A stretch of 64,000 nt of DNA from Proteiniborus sp. DW1 (GTDB lineage: Bacteria > Bacillota > Clostridia > Tissierellales > Proteiniboraceae), in contig NZ_FMDO01000056.1 in NCBI RefSeq assembly GCF_900095305.1, forward strand, positions 27,004 through 91,003. Direction: 5' to 3'. The notes beneath the pieces were generated by a model. That model was not told the origin of the DNA. It did not search any database and worked only from the letters and a program-made list of their open reading frames with translations. Below, one piece after another: positions 26,261 through 36,546 of the stretch; within the stretch, counting starts at the first letter, position 1, and each line of letters begins with the position of its first letter. A program made the translations under genes and the position numbers.

Positions 26261-27316
26261 TTATCTTTTCATTAATGGATTCCAAACATGATTTAATGTT
26301 TCTTGAGTATCTAAACTACTATCGATTAACCCAAAAGTCTTATAGTCATCAATTATATTTGTTAAAGCTATTTCAGTATTTTCATCACTTATAGTCCAAT
26401 CATATGAAGAAATCATTCTAACAGCTTTGTCAAAGTCTCCTGATGCCCAGTTGTTATCAAATAAAATTTGTGTTGCTTCTTCTAAATTATCACTAATCCA
26501 AAATCTAGCTTCTTGTACTGCTTTAGTTAACTTCTTAGCAGTAATCGGATTTTCTTTAACGAAATCTCTATTCAAGGCATATACACAACAAGGTTCAGTC
26601 TTGAAGTCTTCATCATATGTTAATGATCTTATAATCTTCAATGTACCATCATTAACAAATTGCTCGGCAAATTGGTCAGATAAAACAACCCCTTGAACTT
26701 CTCCATTTTGCATAGATAAAATACTTGCAGAGGATTCTACTTGTTTAAAATTAACTTCATTTGGATTTATATTATCATGGTTAAAAAATCTTAGTGCAAT
26801 ATTATGATCAGAGCTACCTATTCCAGCTGGTATTGCAACAGTTTTACCGATTAAATCAGAAGTATTATTTATTTCATCATTATTTAAAACATATAACGAT
26901 TTACAACCTGATTGAATTCCAGTAGTAAATATCATGTTTACACCATTTACAGCAGGAACTAAAAGCTGTGCTATATGGCTAGAAGTCATTTGAATTTGAT
27001 TAGTCCCTACAGCATCGATAAATTGTTGAACATTAACTATTTCAACATCAAGGCCTTCTTTTTCATAAAATCCTAAAGCTTCAGCTATACCTGAAGAGCC
27101 TTCACATAATCCTCCACTATAACCAACCTTAATAGTTTTTCCATACATAGGTTCTTTCTTCCAAAGCTCTTCTTCTGATAGTTCTTCAGTTGCTCCACCT
27201 GTAGTATCTCCTACTTGTACATCTTTTTTTGGTTCTTGTCCAGTATTACTACTACAACCTGCAAGTACTCCTAGTAATAAGACAAATATTAATAATAATG
27301 AAATCTTATTTTTCAT
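26261..27316 (-). CDS. ABC substrate-binding lipoprotein, SsuA/TauA/NMT1-like
   Basis: A 351-residue lipoprotein: signal peptide with lipobox LAGC (Cys21), an acidic linker, then a periplasmic-binding fold starting KTIKVGYSGGLCEGS. The pieces AEALGFYEKEGLDVEIVN and DLIGKTVAIPAGIGSSDHN are typical of the nitrate/taurine/thiamine-precursor family. It follows its permease and ATPase. The ligand is not predictable. The Cys in GGLCEGS, next to the predicted ligand pocket, and the CC in TEPCCVYALN are unusual and echo the CC motif of the linked FtsX permease. Confidence 0.88.
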   Translation of the reverse strand: MKNKISLLLIFVLLLGVLAGCSSNTGQEPKKDVQVGDTTGGATEELSEEELWKKEPMYGKTIKVGYSGGLCEGSSGIAEALGFYEKEGLDVEIVNVQQFIDAVGTNQIQMTSSHIAQLLVPAVNGVNMIFTTGIQSGCKSLYVLNNDEINNTSDLIGKTVAIPAGIGSSDHNIALRFFNHDNINPNEVNFKQVESSASILSMQNGEVQGVVLSDQFAEQFVNDGTLKIIRSLTYDEDFKTEPCCVYALNRDFVKENPITAKKLTKAVQEARFWISDNLEEATQILFDNNWASGDFDKAVRMISSYDWTISDENTEIALTNIIDDYKTFGLIDSSLDTQETLNHVWNPLMKR

Positions 27317-27327
27317 TTTTCTGCCTC

Positions 27328-28092
27328 CTATTTAAAGTTTAAACTTGTCATAATTTCTTTTCTATATTCTATAAATTTATCGCTCATCCTATTTCTCGGA
27401 TATGGTAAATCAATCTCAATTATTTTCTTTATTTTTCCTGGTCTTGGTGCCATAGTAACTACTCTAGTACTCATATATATAGCCTCATCAACATCGTGAG
27501 TTACCATAATCATTATATGCTTGTTTGATCTCCACATATTTAAAAGCTCATCTTGCATATTCATCCTTGTAAATGCATCTAAAGCACCAAGGGGTTCATC
27601 TAATAGAAAAACTTCTGGTTCATTAATCATAGTTCTGATTAATGAAACCCTTTGTGCCATACCACCTGATAATTGATGAGGATATGAGTCCCTGAAATCA
27701 TTGAGCCCAACCATATCAATAAGTCTATCAACTTGATCTTTTTTTGCCCCATATTTTCCTAATATTTTTAAACTAAATGTTACATTTTCCTCTACAGTTA
27801 GCCACGGAAAAAGGGTTGGATCTTGAAAAACCATACCTCTATTAGGACTTGTCCCTTCTATAGGCTTGCCTTTAAGTTCAATATTTCCCTGTGTTGTAGG
27901 AATGAGTCCAGCTATAAGTCTCAGTATAGTAGATTTACCGCAACCAGATGGGCCCACAATACTTATAAATTCACCATCTTTAATCTCTAGGTTTATATCT
28001 TCCAAAGCAACTGTAATACCTTTACTTTCGTTTGCAGACAAGAAGGACTTAGATACGTTTTTAAGTTCCAAGGTAATTTTTTCTCTATCCAC
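27328..28092 (-). CDS. ABC importer ATPase, SsuB/TauB type
   Basis: A 254-residue ATPase with Walker A GPSGCGKST, signature LSGGMAQR, Walker B VFLLDEPLGALD and switch His in VTHDVDEAI. GTG at 28090-28092 is preferred as start: GGAGGT lies 6 bases upstream and the codon overlaps the permease stop (TAGTG). An ATG 18 bases upstream lacks such a site. Together with the flanking genes it forms a three-part importer for a sulfonate-, nitrate- or pyrimidine-like solute. Confidence 0.9.
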   Translation of the reverse strand: MDREKITLELKNVSKSFLSANESKGITVALEDINLEIKDGEFISIVGPSGCGKSTILRLIAGLIPTTQGNIELKGKPIEGTSPNRGMVFQDPTLFPWLTVEENVTFSLKILGKYGAKKDQVDRLIDMVGLNDFRDSYPHQLSGGMAQRVSLIRTMINEPEVFLLDEPLGALDAFTRMNMQDELLNMWRSNKHIMIMVTHDVDEAIYMSTRVVTMAPRPGKIKKIIEIDLPYPRNRMSDKFIEYRKEIMTSLNFK

Positions 28093-29102
28093 TAATTCAC
28101 CTCCTGCCATTTAAGTACTGTTTTCCTTATTTTTGTAAGTACCCAATTAACAGCTATAAAAATTACACAAATTATAATGATAGCTGCATACATCTTTGAA
28201 AACTCTGCCCACGACTTCTGCCAATTTATATACCAGCCTAGCCCTGATTCTACGCCCAACATCTCAGCTACAAGTAAAGCCGTACATGCAGAACTCATCC
28301 CTTGAGTTAAGCCTTGAAAAATATTTGGCAATGCAGCTGGAAGAGCTATCTTAGTTACCAAATCAGTATCCTTTGCACCTAAAGTTTTTGCCGCAGCAAA
28401 AAAAGACTTATCTACATTATGAATACCTGTCATTGTTGATAAGGTAACTGAGAACCATACTCCTAATGCAATAATAAATACAGCACCTTTAAACAGACTT
28501 GCAGCTATGACCATAACAATTGGTATCCAAGTCGTTGAAGGTATAGGTCCAAGTAGTTTTAAGAAAGGAGATATCCAATAATTTGCTTTTTTGCTATATC
28601 CGCATAATATGCCTGTTACAAGACCAACTCCAGCCCCAATAAAATATCCTGTAAACAACAGGATTACAGAATTTTTTATGCAGTCTATCAAATAAACTCT
28701 ATCTGACCATGCTGCATTAATAATTCTATCTACCCACGGAAAATATGGCAGTATTAAAATCCCAGTTTTTAAAGTCAGATAATCATATACTGTTAATAAA
28801 AAGAATATGAAAGAATATAATGGAGCTTTATACCTAACCTTTACAAAAACATTCTTCTTGAATAATCCTACAATGTAATAAATTAAGGCAATAAATGTTA
28901 ATGACCCAATCAAATAAGTATAGGCATTAGTTGATTTATTCAAACCATGATTTGGTACCAACACATATTCTAAAATATGAATCGCCCCAAATATTACTGG
29001 TAAGAAAGATATTATATAATCAAGAATTATGTCTAGTTTTGTTTTTGGCTTTGATTCAAGCTCTATTATATCTTCTTTTGTCAACTTTTTTGTTGTCTGC
29101 AA
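28092..29102 (-). CDS. ABC importer permease (SsuC/TauC type)
   Basis: A 336-residue permease. A TTG start at 29100-29102 is chosen because AAAGGAG lies 8 bases upstream; the ATG at 29153 has no ribosome site. About four N-terminal helices of unclear role precede the standard transporter core, whose coupling EAA loop reads AAKTLGAKDTDLVTKIALPAALP. The protein is about 80 residues longer than usual SsuC. It is the first gene of a six-gene operon reaching 23794. Confidence 0.85.
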   Translation of the reverse strand: MQTTKKLTKEDIIELESKPKTKLDIILDYIISFLPVIFGAIHILEYVLVPNHGLNKSTNAYTYLIGSLTFIALIYYIVGLFKKNVFVKVRYKAPLYSFIFFLLTVYDYLTLKTGILILPYFPWVDRIINAAWSDRVYLIDCIKNSVILLFTGYFIGAGVGLVTGILCGYSKKANYWISPFLKLLGPIPSTTWIPIVMVIAASLFKGAVFIIALGVWFSVTLSTMTGIHNVDKSFFAAAKTLGAKDTDLVTKIALPAALPNIFQGLTQGMSSACTALLVAEMLGVESGLGWYINWQKSWAEFSKMYAAIIIICVIFIAVNWVLTKIRKTVLKWQEVN

Positions 29103-29339
29103 AATATCAACTCCTTTACATTTATGCTCTATGAATATTCCTCCCTCCATCATTTTCTATTATTCAATGTAAAATAAGTATGTTAATTACATAACAAACA
29201 TATTATACATAAATAGCTGTTAACAATCCAATTAGTCTTTTTTATAATTGATTGTCTATAATAAATATTTTCTATAACTAAGTTTGAAGGAAATAATCAT
29301 ACTTTAAATTTCTCTCAGTAGAATAAGTCGGGGGTGTTT

Positions 29340-29652
29340 TTATTTCTTTCCCATTTTCCAAAATATGACAACATCATCAACTCGTCCCTCAAGAGTCAGC
29401 CATGGAGATGTGTTACCACATGCACAAGGTTTATGGTGCATTACCACACGATCAGTGACCCATACCTGATGAATGGCTGTATATAATTATATAAATTCGT
29501 CAGAAGAATCTTATCAGACTGTACAAGGTTTGTTATTCTTATCAACAGATTCAACAATCAACCAATCGTCATTGATATGAAACTTTCTTCTTCATTCATT
29601 TTTTATATTTTTCACATAACATCATAGCTTTAAAAATACCAATTTTTTTCAT
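29340..29652 (-). pseudogene. Remnant of an adenylate-forming (phenylacetate-CoA ligase/F390 synthetase-like) gene
   Basis: From ATG 29652 the minus strand reads KKIGIFKAMMLCEKYKK then stops. Further on, in shifted frames, come NLYNYIQPFIRY and VTDRVVMHHKPCACGNTSPW with LEGRVDDVV, ending at 29340. The latter is the C-terminal region of phenylacetate-CoA-ligase-like enzymes. Most of the gene is deleted. The ATG overlaps the upstream TetR remnant stop (ATGA), showing a former operon. Confidence 0.6.
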
Positions 29653-29752
29653 TTCAATTTCTCCTTTGCAACTCCATATAACATAAAATCCATATACTCT
29701 CTTATATTTTCTCTTTTTGTACATGCTTGCATTTTCTCTTTCATTGGTCTAT
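29649..29752 (-). pseudogene. 3' remnant of a TetR-like regulator
   Basis: The minus strand reads KEKMQACTKRENIREYMDFM followed by LYGVAKEKLK and a stop, resembling the last helix of TetR regulators. Everything upstream is replaced by the MATE promoter region. Assignment rests only on this short stretch and the context. Confidence 0.4.
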
Positions 29753-29760
29753 GATATAAT
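29752..29760 (+). promoter_or_regulatory. Extended -10 promoter of the MATE gene
   Basis: TGATATAAT (TG at 29752-29753, TATAAT at 29755-29760) lies 31 bases before the TTG start. No clear -35 box at the correct distance, which fits an extended -10 promoter. Confidence 0.55.
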
Positions 29761-29791
29761 AAACTTAATAAATGATAAGAAGGGAAAAACT

Positions 29792-31111
29792 TTGACAGAA
29801 GGAAAAATATCAAAAAAAATAATATTATTTGCATTTCCAATTTTTTTAGGTAATCTATTTCAGCAACTTTATAATGTAGTAGATTCCCTTGTAGTTGGTA
29901 ATGTACTTGGTAAGGAAGCACTGGCTGCAGTAAGTTCTACAGGCAGCCTGATTTTTTTGATTGTAGGTTTCATAAGTGGTATATTTGTAGGAGCTAGTGT
30001 TATAATTTCTCGATACTTCGGTGCAAAAAACAAAGAACAACTCTCCCTTGCTGTTCATACCGCTATAGCTTTTGGATTTATTGCTGGAATAATAGTAACA
30101 ATCATCGGAGTAGTATTCACTCCTTGGTTTTTAAAATTAATGGGAACTCCTGATGATGTCTTTGTAGATGCTGTAATATATCTACGTTTATATTTTGCTG
30201 GTGGAATTGGAATTGTCATGTACAATACTTGTATGGGAATATTTCAGGCAGTAGGTGACAGTAAACGGCCCCTTTACTATCTGATTATAGCTGCAATTAT
30301 AAACATAGTGCTAGACATACTATTTGTAGCTGTGTTTGATTTTGGTGTAGGTAGTGTAGCTATTGCAACAGTTATTTCTCAATTTGTCAGTGCAATATTG
30401 GGCTTCATGAAGCTTACAAAGGTTGATGGCTATCACAAACTATACATAAAGAAAATAAAAATTGACGGCAACATACTTAAGAGCTTAATAAAAATGGGTT
30501 TTCCTACTGGTGTTCAAAACTCGGTAATTGCCTTTGCTAATGTCATAGTTCAGTCAAGTATTAACCAATTTGGATCAGTTGCTATGGCAGGTAGCGGCAG
30601 TTTCTCAAAACTTGAAGGCTTTGCATTTTTACCTATTACAAGCTTTAGTGTTGCATTAACTACATTTATTGGACAAAACCTCGGTGCTAAGCAGTACAAA
30701 CGAGCAAGAGATGGTGCTCGTTTTGGAGTTATAGCTGGTATTTCCCTAGCAGAAATTATAGGTATATTAATATGGATCTTTGCACCTGCTCTAATAGGAA
30801 TCTTTAATTCTGAACCAGAAGTCATAGAACTTGGCGTTATGCGTTCAAGGATTACTAGTCTATTTTTCTTTTTACTGGCTCTTTCACATTGCTTGTCAGG
30901 TATACTTCGTGGAGCAGGTAAAACCAAGATTCCTATGATTGTTATGTTAATAAGCTGGTGTGTTATCAGAATATCCTACATAACCATAATGGTGAAAATA
31001 ATACCAGACATAAGAGTAATCTTTTGGGCATATCCTATAACTTGGTTTATTAGCTCAGCCACATTTATTATATATTATAAAAGGACGAACTGGTTAGAGG
31101 CATGTGACTAA
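29792..31111 (+). CDS. MATE-family multidrug/sodium antiporter
   Basis: A 439-residue protein with twelve membrane segments in two related halves (PIFLGNLFQQLYNVVDSLVVG at the start of half 1; MGFPTGVQNSVIAFANVIVQ in half 2). MATE pumps export cationic drugs using Na+ or H+ gradients. TTG at 29792-29794 is taken as start, since AGAAGGGA lies just upstream and the family normally begins MTEGKIxKKI; upstream ATGs in frame lack ribosome sites. It is followed by a strong terminator. Confidence 0.93.
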   Translation: MTEGKISKKIILFAFPIFLGNLFQQLYNVVDSLVVGNVLGKEALAAVSSTGSLIFLIVGFISGIFVGASVIISRYFGAKNKEQLSLAVHTAIAFGFIAGIIVTIIGVVFTPWFLKLMGTPDDVFVDAVIYLRLYFAGGIGIVMYNTCMGIFQAVGDSKRPLYYLIIAAIINIVLDILFVAVFDFGVGSVAIATVISQFVSAILGFMKLTKVDGYHKLYIKKIKIDGNILKSLIKMGFPTGVQNSVIAFANVIVQSSINQFGSVAMAGSGSFSKLEGFAFLPITSFSVALTTFIGQNLGAKQYKRARDGARFGVIAGISLAEIIGILIWIFAPALIGIFNSEPEVIELGVMRSRITSLFFFLLALSHCLSGILRGAGKTKIPMIVMLISWCVIRISYITIMVKIIPDIRVIFWAYPITWFISSATFIIYYKRTNWLEACD

Positions 31112-31150
31112 AAAAAGAAAAATGCTGCACATACAGCATTTTTCTTTTTT
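31111..31150 (+). terminator. Intrinsic terminator of the MATE gene
   Basis: A perfect 17-bp stem (31111-31127 with 31134-31150) with flanking A- and T-runs; active in both directions. Confidence 0.9.
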
Positions 31151-31152
31151 TG

Positions 31153-31511
31153 AATAAACTATGTTATTTTAATTAAGTAGCATTAATTACATTATCAAAG
31201 TCTAAATCTGCTTTTATTGTATTTTGGACAAATTCCCTCCGCGCTTATTATTAATTATCTATCCATCACAACCAAATCCCGACCATAATTCCACTTTATT
31301 CTCAACTTTCATTTTTTATGTACTTCTTACTACATCATAAATAGTTATATCTGAGATAGGTTCATCATATCGCTACTCTTAATATTCTCTTTTTATCTTT
31401 CCAAATAATATCTTTCTCCATAAATTATTTTAGGTATTTAGGATAGAAGCCCTTCTGAAAAGTCAAACATAAACTCTTACTTGCTCTAGGTCAATGGTAA
31501 AGAAACTTTGT
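31153..31511. other. Gene-free stretch
   Basis: About 360 bases. The minus strand shows short protein-like pieces (SDITIYDVVRS) without a continuous frame; probably decayed coding DNA, not identifiable. Confidence 0.4.
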
Positions 31512-32528
31512 TTAAAACCTTCCTGTTGCCACCTGAACACCTATGGATACAAAAACTACTAAAGTATCTACAATAAACCCGAGAATCATTGGCTTAAACC
31601 CAATATCTTTGATATCTCCGAAGCTTGTTTTAAGACCAATAGCTGATAAAGCCATTACCATGCAAAATTTTGAGGTTTTTGAAAGAGTTGATACTAAAAT
31701 ATCAGGCATAATACCTGTACTACGAAAGGCTACAACAACAAGAAATAAAATAATAAAATAAGGAAAAATTTTCTTGAAGTTAATAGATGTACGTCCTTTC
31801 ACAGCCTCTGATTTTGCTTCTAATCTCTCCGTTATAATAGAAAATATTAATACATATGGAATTATAAACAATGTTCTAGTAAGTTTTACTATAACTGCTG
31901 TGTTTCCTGCAAATTCAGAAAAAGCATAGCCTGCTGCTACAACTGATGACGTATCATTAACAGCTGTGCCTACCCACAGCCCATAACCCATACTAGACAT
32001 ACCAAGGGCAATACCAATCCATGGAATTACAACAACCGTAAGGACATCAAATATGAATGTTGAGGAAATTGCATATGCTATATCTTCATCTTTCGCTTTT
32101 ATAACGGGTCCTACTGCAGCCACAGCAGAACCACCACATATTGCTGTACTGACTGACAATAGATTGGTAAGTTTCCAGTTCATCCCAAACATTTTACCTA
32201 CTAAGTTCCCCGCACCAAATGCAGTTGCCATAGTAAAGATCATTACAAAAAGTGAGTATTTTCCTACATTTAAAACTTCAGAAAAATTCATATTAACACC
32301 CATAAGTACAATACCAATACGAAGAACAATCTTTCCTGCATAACTTACTCCAGGATTGAATCTTTTATATCTATTTAGTATGGGATTCAATGCCATACCA
32401 ACTAAAAGAGCCATAACAGTAGCACCTATAATATCACCTGGAATTAGACTGCTTAGAAACATTGCAATAACTGCAACACAACCACTAAAAAGCAACCCAG
32501 GTGCTAGGTTATACAATTTTTTGAACAT
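31512..32528 (-). CDS. YeiH-family (UPF0324) putative sulfate exporter
   Basis: A 338-residue protein with about ten membrane segments. The family motifs are STAICGGSAVAAVGPVIKA and WVGTAVNDTSSVVAAGYAF. YeiH proteins are annotated as putative sulfate exporters and usually lie next to a LysR gene, as here. Divergent from the LysR gene across 111 bp of extremely AT-rich DNA. Confidence 0.92.
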   Translation of the reverse strand: MFKKLYNLAPGLLFSGCVAVIAMFLSSLIPGDIIGATVMALLVGMALNPILNRYKRFNPGVSYAGKIVLRIGIVLMGVNMNFSEVLNVGKYSLFVMIFTMATAFGAGNLVGKMFGMNWKLTNLLSVSTAICGGSAVAAVGPVIKAKDEDIAYAISSTFIFDVLTVVVIPWIGIALGMSSMGYGLWVGTAVNDTSSVVAAGYAFSEFAGNTAVIVKLTRTLFIIPYVLIFSIITERLEAKSEAVKGRTSINFKKIFPYFIILFLVVVAFRSTGIMPDILVSTLSKTSKFCMVMALSAIGLKTSFGDIKDIGFKPMILGFIVDTLVVFVSIGVQVATGRF

Positions 32529-32639
32529 AATACACCTCCAAAGTTAATAAAGTTCTAACTTGAATATACCATTTTAATTATATAAAATGAAATTATAATA
32601 TTTTATATTTATATAAATAAAATTTATATGGAGGCTTAA

Positions 32640-33530
32640 ATGTTAGATAATAGATTACAGACATTCCTCACACTTTGTGAGACTTGTAATTATACAAAGA
32701 CTGCTGAAAAATTAAATATGACACAACCCGCTGTTTCGCAGCATATCCAGTTTTTAGAAAATTATTATCAGGTGGCATTGATTTCAAGTAAGGGGAAAAA
32801 CTTTTCTCTTACAGAAGAAGGTAAAGCATTACAGCAATATGTAAGAACACTTAAAGCTAATTCAGAGCGAATCTTACCTTTACTGCACCGCATTAAAAAT
32901 CAAGTTAAGCCATTGAATTTTGGTGCAACATTAACTATTGGAGAATACATGATCCCACCTATTTTATATCAGATATTTAAAGAAGACCCACAAATTAACA
33001 TTTCAATGTTTGTAGAAAATACTCTTGTTCTTCAAGAAATGCTTTGGGATGGAAAAATAGACTTTGCCTTACTAGAAGGGCATTTTAGCCAAAGTCAGTT
33101 TGAATTTGAATTAATATCCAATGAAACATTTGTTGGTGTTTGTTCTCCTAATAACGAAATTGCATCTAAAACTACTGACTTGGAAGAACTGCTCAGTCAA
33201 AATCTTATTCTACGCGAGCCAGGGAGCGGAACTCGTGATATACTAGAACAAGCATTATATAATCATAATCTTAGTATCAAAGATTTTAAAAGAAAAATTG
33301 AAATTGGCAATATGAATGCTATAAAAGAGTTGTGTCATCAGAATATCGGTATTACTTTTATGTATAGGGAAGCTGTAAAAAAAGAAATATCCCAAGGATA
33401 TCTCAAAGAGATTCCAATACGAAATTTCAATATTATTCATCCTTTTAATTTTGTTTATTTAAAAAACTGTCCTGACAAGTCTCAAATAGAATATTGGTTT
33501 GAAAGAATAGTCTACTTTAGAAATAGTTAA
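32640..33530 (+). CDS. LysR-family transcriptional regulator
   Basis: A 296-residue regulator. Residues 1-60 form the winged helix (FLTLCETCNYTKTAEKLNMT, PAVSQHIQFLE), residues 90-296 the periplasmic-binding-like effector domain. Divergence from the YeiH gene makes that transporter the expected target. The effector may be a sulfur compound (inference from YeiE/CysB-like relatives). ATGGAGGC gives a good ribosome site. Confidence 0.92.
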   Translation: MLDNRLQTFLTLCETCNYTKTAEKLNMTQPAVSQHIQFLENYYQVALISSKGKNFSLTEEGKALQQYVRTLKANSERILPLLHRIKNQVKPLNFGATLTIGEYMIPPILYQIFKEDPQINISMFVENTLVLQEMLWDGKIDFALLEGHFSQSQFEFELISNETFVGVCSPNNEIASKTTDLEELLSQNLILREPGSGTRDILEQALYNHNLSIKDFKRKIEIGNMNAIKELCHQNIGITFMYREAVKKEISQGYLKEIPIRNFNIIHPFNFVYLKNCPDKSQIEYWFERIVYFRNS

Positions 33531-33606
33531 CGTATTTATGTCTGGTTTTTAGGTATTTATATAGCCTATAACAAATGTTTTCTTATATATATTATATACC
33601 TTAATA

Positions 33607-33632
33607 GACCCAGCATCTTAAGATACTGGGTC
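33607..33632. terminator. Hairpin between convergent LysR and chemoreceptor genes
   Basis: A 12-bp stem with one mismatch and a 2-base loop (33607-33618 with 33621-33632). U-tracts on either side are weak. Confidence 0.55.
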
Positions 33633-33674
33633 CAAGTTATCCTTCAACTCATATTTTATATAGTGTACGATGCT

Positions 33675-35726
33675 CTAGACTTTAAGTTTTGCAACTAATA
33701 GTCTTAACCCTTCTGCAATTTCAGCTAAATTTTCCCCAAAGTTTGCTATCTGTTGAATTACAGTGGCTTGCTCTTCCATAGATGCAGATGCTTGTTCTGT
33801 TCCGGCTGCATTTTCTTCAGAAATTGCCGATAGACTTTGAATTAGTTCTATGATTTGGTTTCTATGCTCTGTCATAGATTCTGAAGAATGATTAAGCTTA
33901 TAGATTATAGATTTTATGACATCTATCGCCTCTGCTATTCCATTAAATTTATCTTCTGTCTGTTTCACGCTTTCATTTTGGTCATCAACGATCTGCTTAA
34001 CTTCATTCATTGTCTCCACAGCTGACTGCGACTTAGACTTAAGTTCATTAATTACTTCATTTATATCACTAGTAAAGCTATTTGTTTGTTCGGCTAACTT
34101 TCTAATTTCGTCAGCAACAACACCAAAACCTCTGCCTGCCTCTCCTGCTCTTGCTGCTTCTATTGCAGCATTTAAAGCTAGAAGGTTTGTTTGATCTGCA
34201 ATACTTTGAATCATAGTACTAGCTTTTTCAATTTTCTCTGCACTTTCATTACTGCTTACTATCATTTGATAAATCTCATATGTAGCTTCGTTGCTTCTTT
34301 CTGTCTTTTCAACAAGATTTCTAAGAATTTCATTACCATCCTCTTTTTGCTTTTCAATTGTCACTGCTGCACCATTAAGCTCCTGGATATATTGTACATC
34401 TTGCTCAATCAAATTACCTAACTCTTCTATGTTGTTGGCTGTACTTTCAATGTCTTTCGCTTGCTCTATGGCACCTTTGGCAATTTCTTCAACTGCCTTT
34501 GCAACTTCTTCTGATGCAGTAGCTGCCATTTGAGATTTTACAGATAATTCTTCTGTCATATCAGCAATGTTTTCTGAGTTCTCCGAAATGGTATTAACCA
34601 TATGTTTTAGTTCTTCAAGAACATTGTTGTAGTAGTTACCCATCTTTCCTATTTCATCTTTAGTCTTTACTTTAATATGTTGCGTAAAGTCACCTTTAGC
34701 AATAAACCCTAGACTATCGACAAATTGTTTGATACGTTTAGAAAAAGAAGAACTATAAAAGGTTATAAATACAAATGCCAACAAAATAATTACTAAAGTA
34801 ACCATAACTACCTTTCTTATACTTTCGTTTACTGATGAGAATAACTCTGCTGTTGGAGCCATCACAACCAATTTCCAGCCAGTGCTCTCAAGTGTTAAAT
34901 AATAAGCTTTAAAATCTTTTCCATCTACTTTGACATTTTCTGAACCCTTGTCATTGTTCAGTATTTTATCGGCAATGGCACCAAATTCCTTGTCATCATT
35001 AATGGTTTGCTTCATAACCTTATCAGAATCCTTATGGGCAATGAATTGTCCATTTGAATCTAACAGAAATGCAAAACCACTTTTTTCCAGCTTCACTTGC
35101 GAAATAATTTCTTGTATCGTTGTCAAATCATAATCAGCAGATACAACTCCTACTATGCCTTTAGCCGTGCTAATAGGTACAGCTGTAGTAATCATTGTGA
35201 TTCCTGAAGTTTCGTCATAGTATGGGGTTGTCCATCCTGCCCCATTGCCAGCGCTCTTACCAGCAACATACCAGTCTGTACTTGGATAATCATAGTCCTC
35301 TACTTCATATTCTTCTGTATATATTAGTGAATCTCCATCCTTGTAAACATATGGTCCAAAATACTTTGTACTACTATCATATGTATATTTTTCAAGCCAC
35401 AATCCAGAACCTAGTGTGTTAGTATTCAAAGAGACTATTTTCTCAATAATCGCTCTATAATCCGCTTTTGTTAGCTCACTTCCCTTAGCTTCATACACAG
35501 AAGCTACTGCTTCTGCAATTTGCCTATGGGCTGTAAATTCATGCTCAATGGATTCATTTATTTCTACAAGTGCTACATCTATTCTTGCTTCTATTTGTCT
35601 CTCTAGTCCTTCTTTTGATTCTAAAACTGAAATAGATGCAATCAACACTGTAGCAAACAATATAATGGGAATAAATACAACTAACATCTTTGTTCTGATG
35701 CTCATGGAAACTTTAAAAAACTTCAT
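33675..35726 (-). CDS. Methyl-accepting chemotaxis protein with Cache sensor domain
   Basis: A 683-residue transmembrane chemoreceptor. TM1 (about 13-33), an extracellular dCache-type sensor (about 35-280, with [20 protein letters not shown] and [14 protein letters not shown]), TM2 (about 300-322), a HAMP domain and a cytoplasmic signalling coiled coil with the hairpin tip [20 protein letters not shown]. It feeds CheA/CheW; the ligand is probably a small organic acid or amino acid, which is only an inference. No chemotaxis genes adjoin. A GGAGG site precedes the start. Confidence 0.94.
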   Translation of the reverse strand: MKFFKVSMSIRTKMLVVFIPIILFATVLIASISVLESKEGLERQIEARIDVALVEINESIEHEFTAHRQIAEAVASVYEAKGSELTKADYRAIIEKIVSLNTNTLGSGLWLEKYTYDSSTKYFGPYVYKDGDSLIYTEEYEVEDYDYPSTDWYVAGKSAGNGAGWTTPYYDETSGITMITTAVPISTAKGIVGVVSADYDLTTIQEIISQVKLEKSGFAFLLDSNGQFIAHKDSDKVMKQTINDDKEFGAIADKILNNDKGSENVKVDGKDFKAYYLTLESTGWKLVVMAPTAELFSSVNESIRKVVMVTLVIILLAFVFITFYSSSFSKRIKQFVDSLGFIAKGDFTQHIKVKTKDEIGKMGNYYNNVLEELKHMVNTISENSENIADMTEELSVKSQMAATASEEVAKAVEEIAKGAIEQAKDIESTANNIEELGNLIEQDVQYIQELNGAAVTIEKQKEDGNEILRNLVEKTERSNEATYEIYQMIVSSNESAEKIEKASTMIQSIADQTNLLALNAAIEAARAGEAGRGFGVVADEIRKLAEQTNSFTSDINEVINELKSKSQSAVETMNEVKQIVDDQNESVKQTEDKFNGIAEAIDVIKSIIYKLNHSSESMTEHRNQIIELIQSLSAISEENAAGTEQASASMEEQATVIQQIANFGENLAEIAEGLRLLVAKLKV

Positions 35727-36267
35727 TTTCTTCCCTCCTCCTTAAAGTTTATTTTGTCACCTACTCTTAACTTTTACATCATTGTTACCCTTTGTTACAT
35801 TAAAATTACTAATTTAAAACATTTAATTTTATTAAGTACATGTTATATTGAATTATTTTCCTTATCAATAGATAGATACAGATTTTTTGCTAAATACTGC
35901 TAATTTTCGACAAAATTTGATAACTAAGCAACAAAATTGCGCTAATGCTTCTCTCTGCATAATGACCATGATAATCTACTTTTTTGCCTGTACTACATTT
36001 TGTACTACTATAAATAATAACAATAATATGGTAAGTGTTTTCGATATTGATTTACTATATTTCATCTGACTACTTCCAAAATATGATTGTTTTAATTTAA
36101 TCTGTATTTATAATATATATACCCCTTAGCACCTATCAAATATAATCTATATTATAACTACTTTGATTTTTCTATGCTCATATCCCTATAATTGCTTTCG
36201 CATTAAGAGATTTATTGTATTAGGCAAACAATTCTACTTTTGAGCAAGCAATAACCCCCCTAACAAA

Positions 36268-36443
36268 AATTCCCCTAGACTTATCACCTAGGGAAATAAA
36301 AACATATCTACATATTCATTTAAAGTTCTTTTAGCCTTACTATTTCATTCTATTCTTTGTCTAGCATACTGCTATCTCAACATGGCTTAAGATAACAGAA
36401 TAAATGTCCTTCGAGTGTGTCTGTTCTCGGAAACATATGAAGC
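36268..36443. repeat. Degenerate dispersed repeat, copy A
   Basis: It lies in the 820-base gene-free gap before psd (35727-36546). The left end carries the CCCCTAGACTTATCACCTAGGG dyad also seen, degenerate, at 17282-17306; 36363-36443 matches 48427-48506 (AACATG, GAGTGTGTC, TCTC, AACATAT). The remaining gap shows only AT-rich sequence and the chemoreceptor promoter region. Confidence 0.45.
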
Positions 36444-36546
36444 CCAAATTTAGTATTATCGGTGCTTGAATACATATCCTCCGTATTTTTGATATTATAT
36501 AAGCATGATCAATATCTATATGGTACTGTAAGAGCATCAATTTAGA

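Noticed and set aside
35887..36069. 60-codon frame in the gap before psd
   Set aside because: Low-complexity Asn/Phe/Thr composition and no ribosome site; chance frame in AT-rich DNA.
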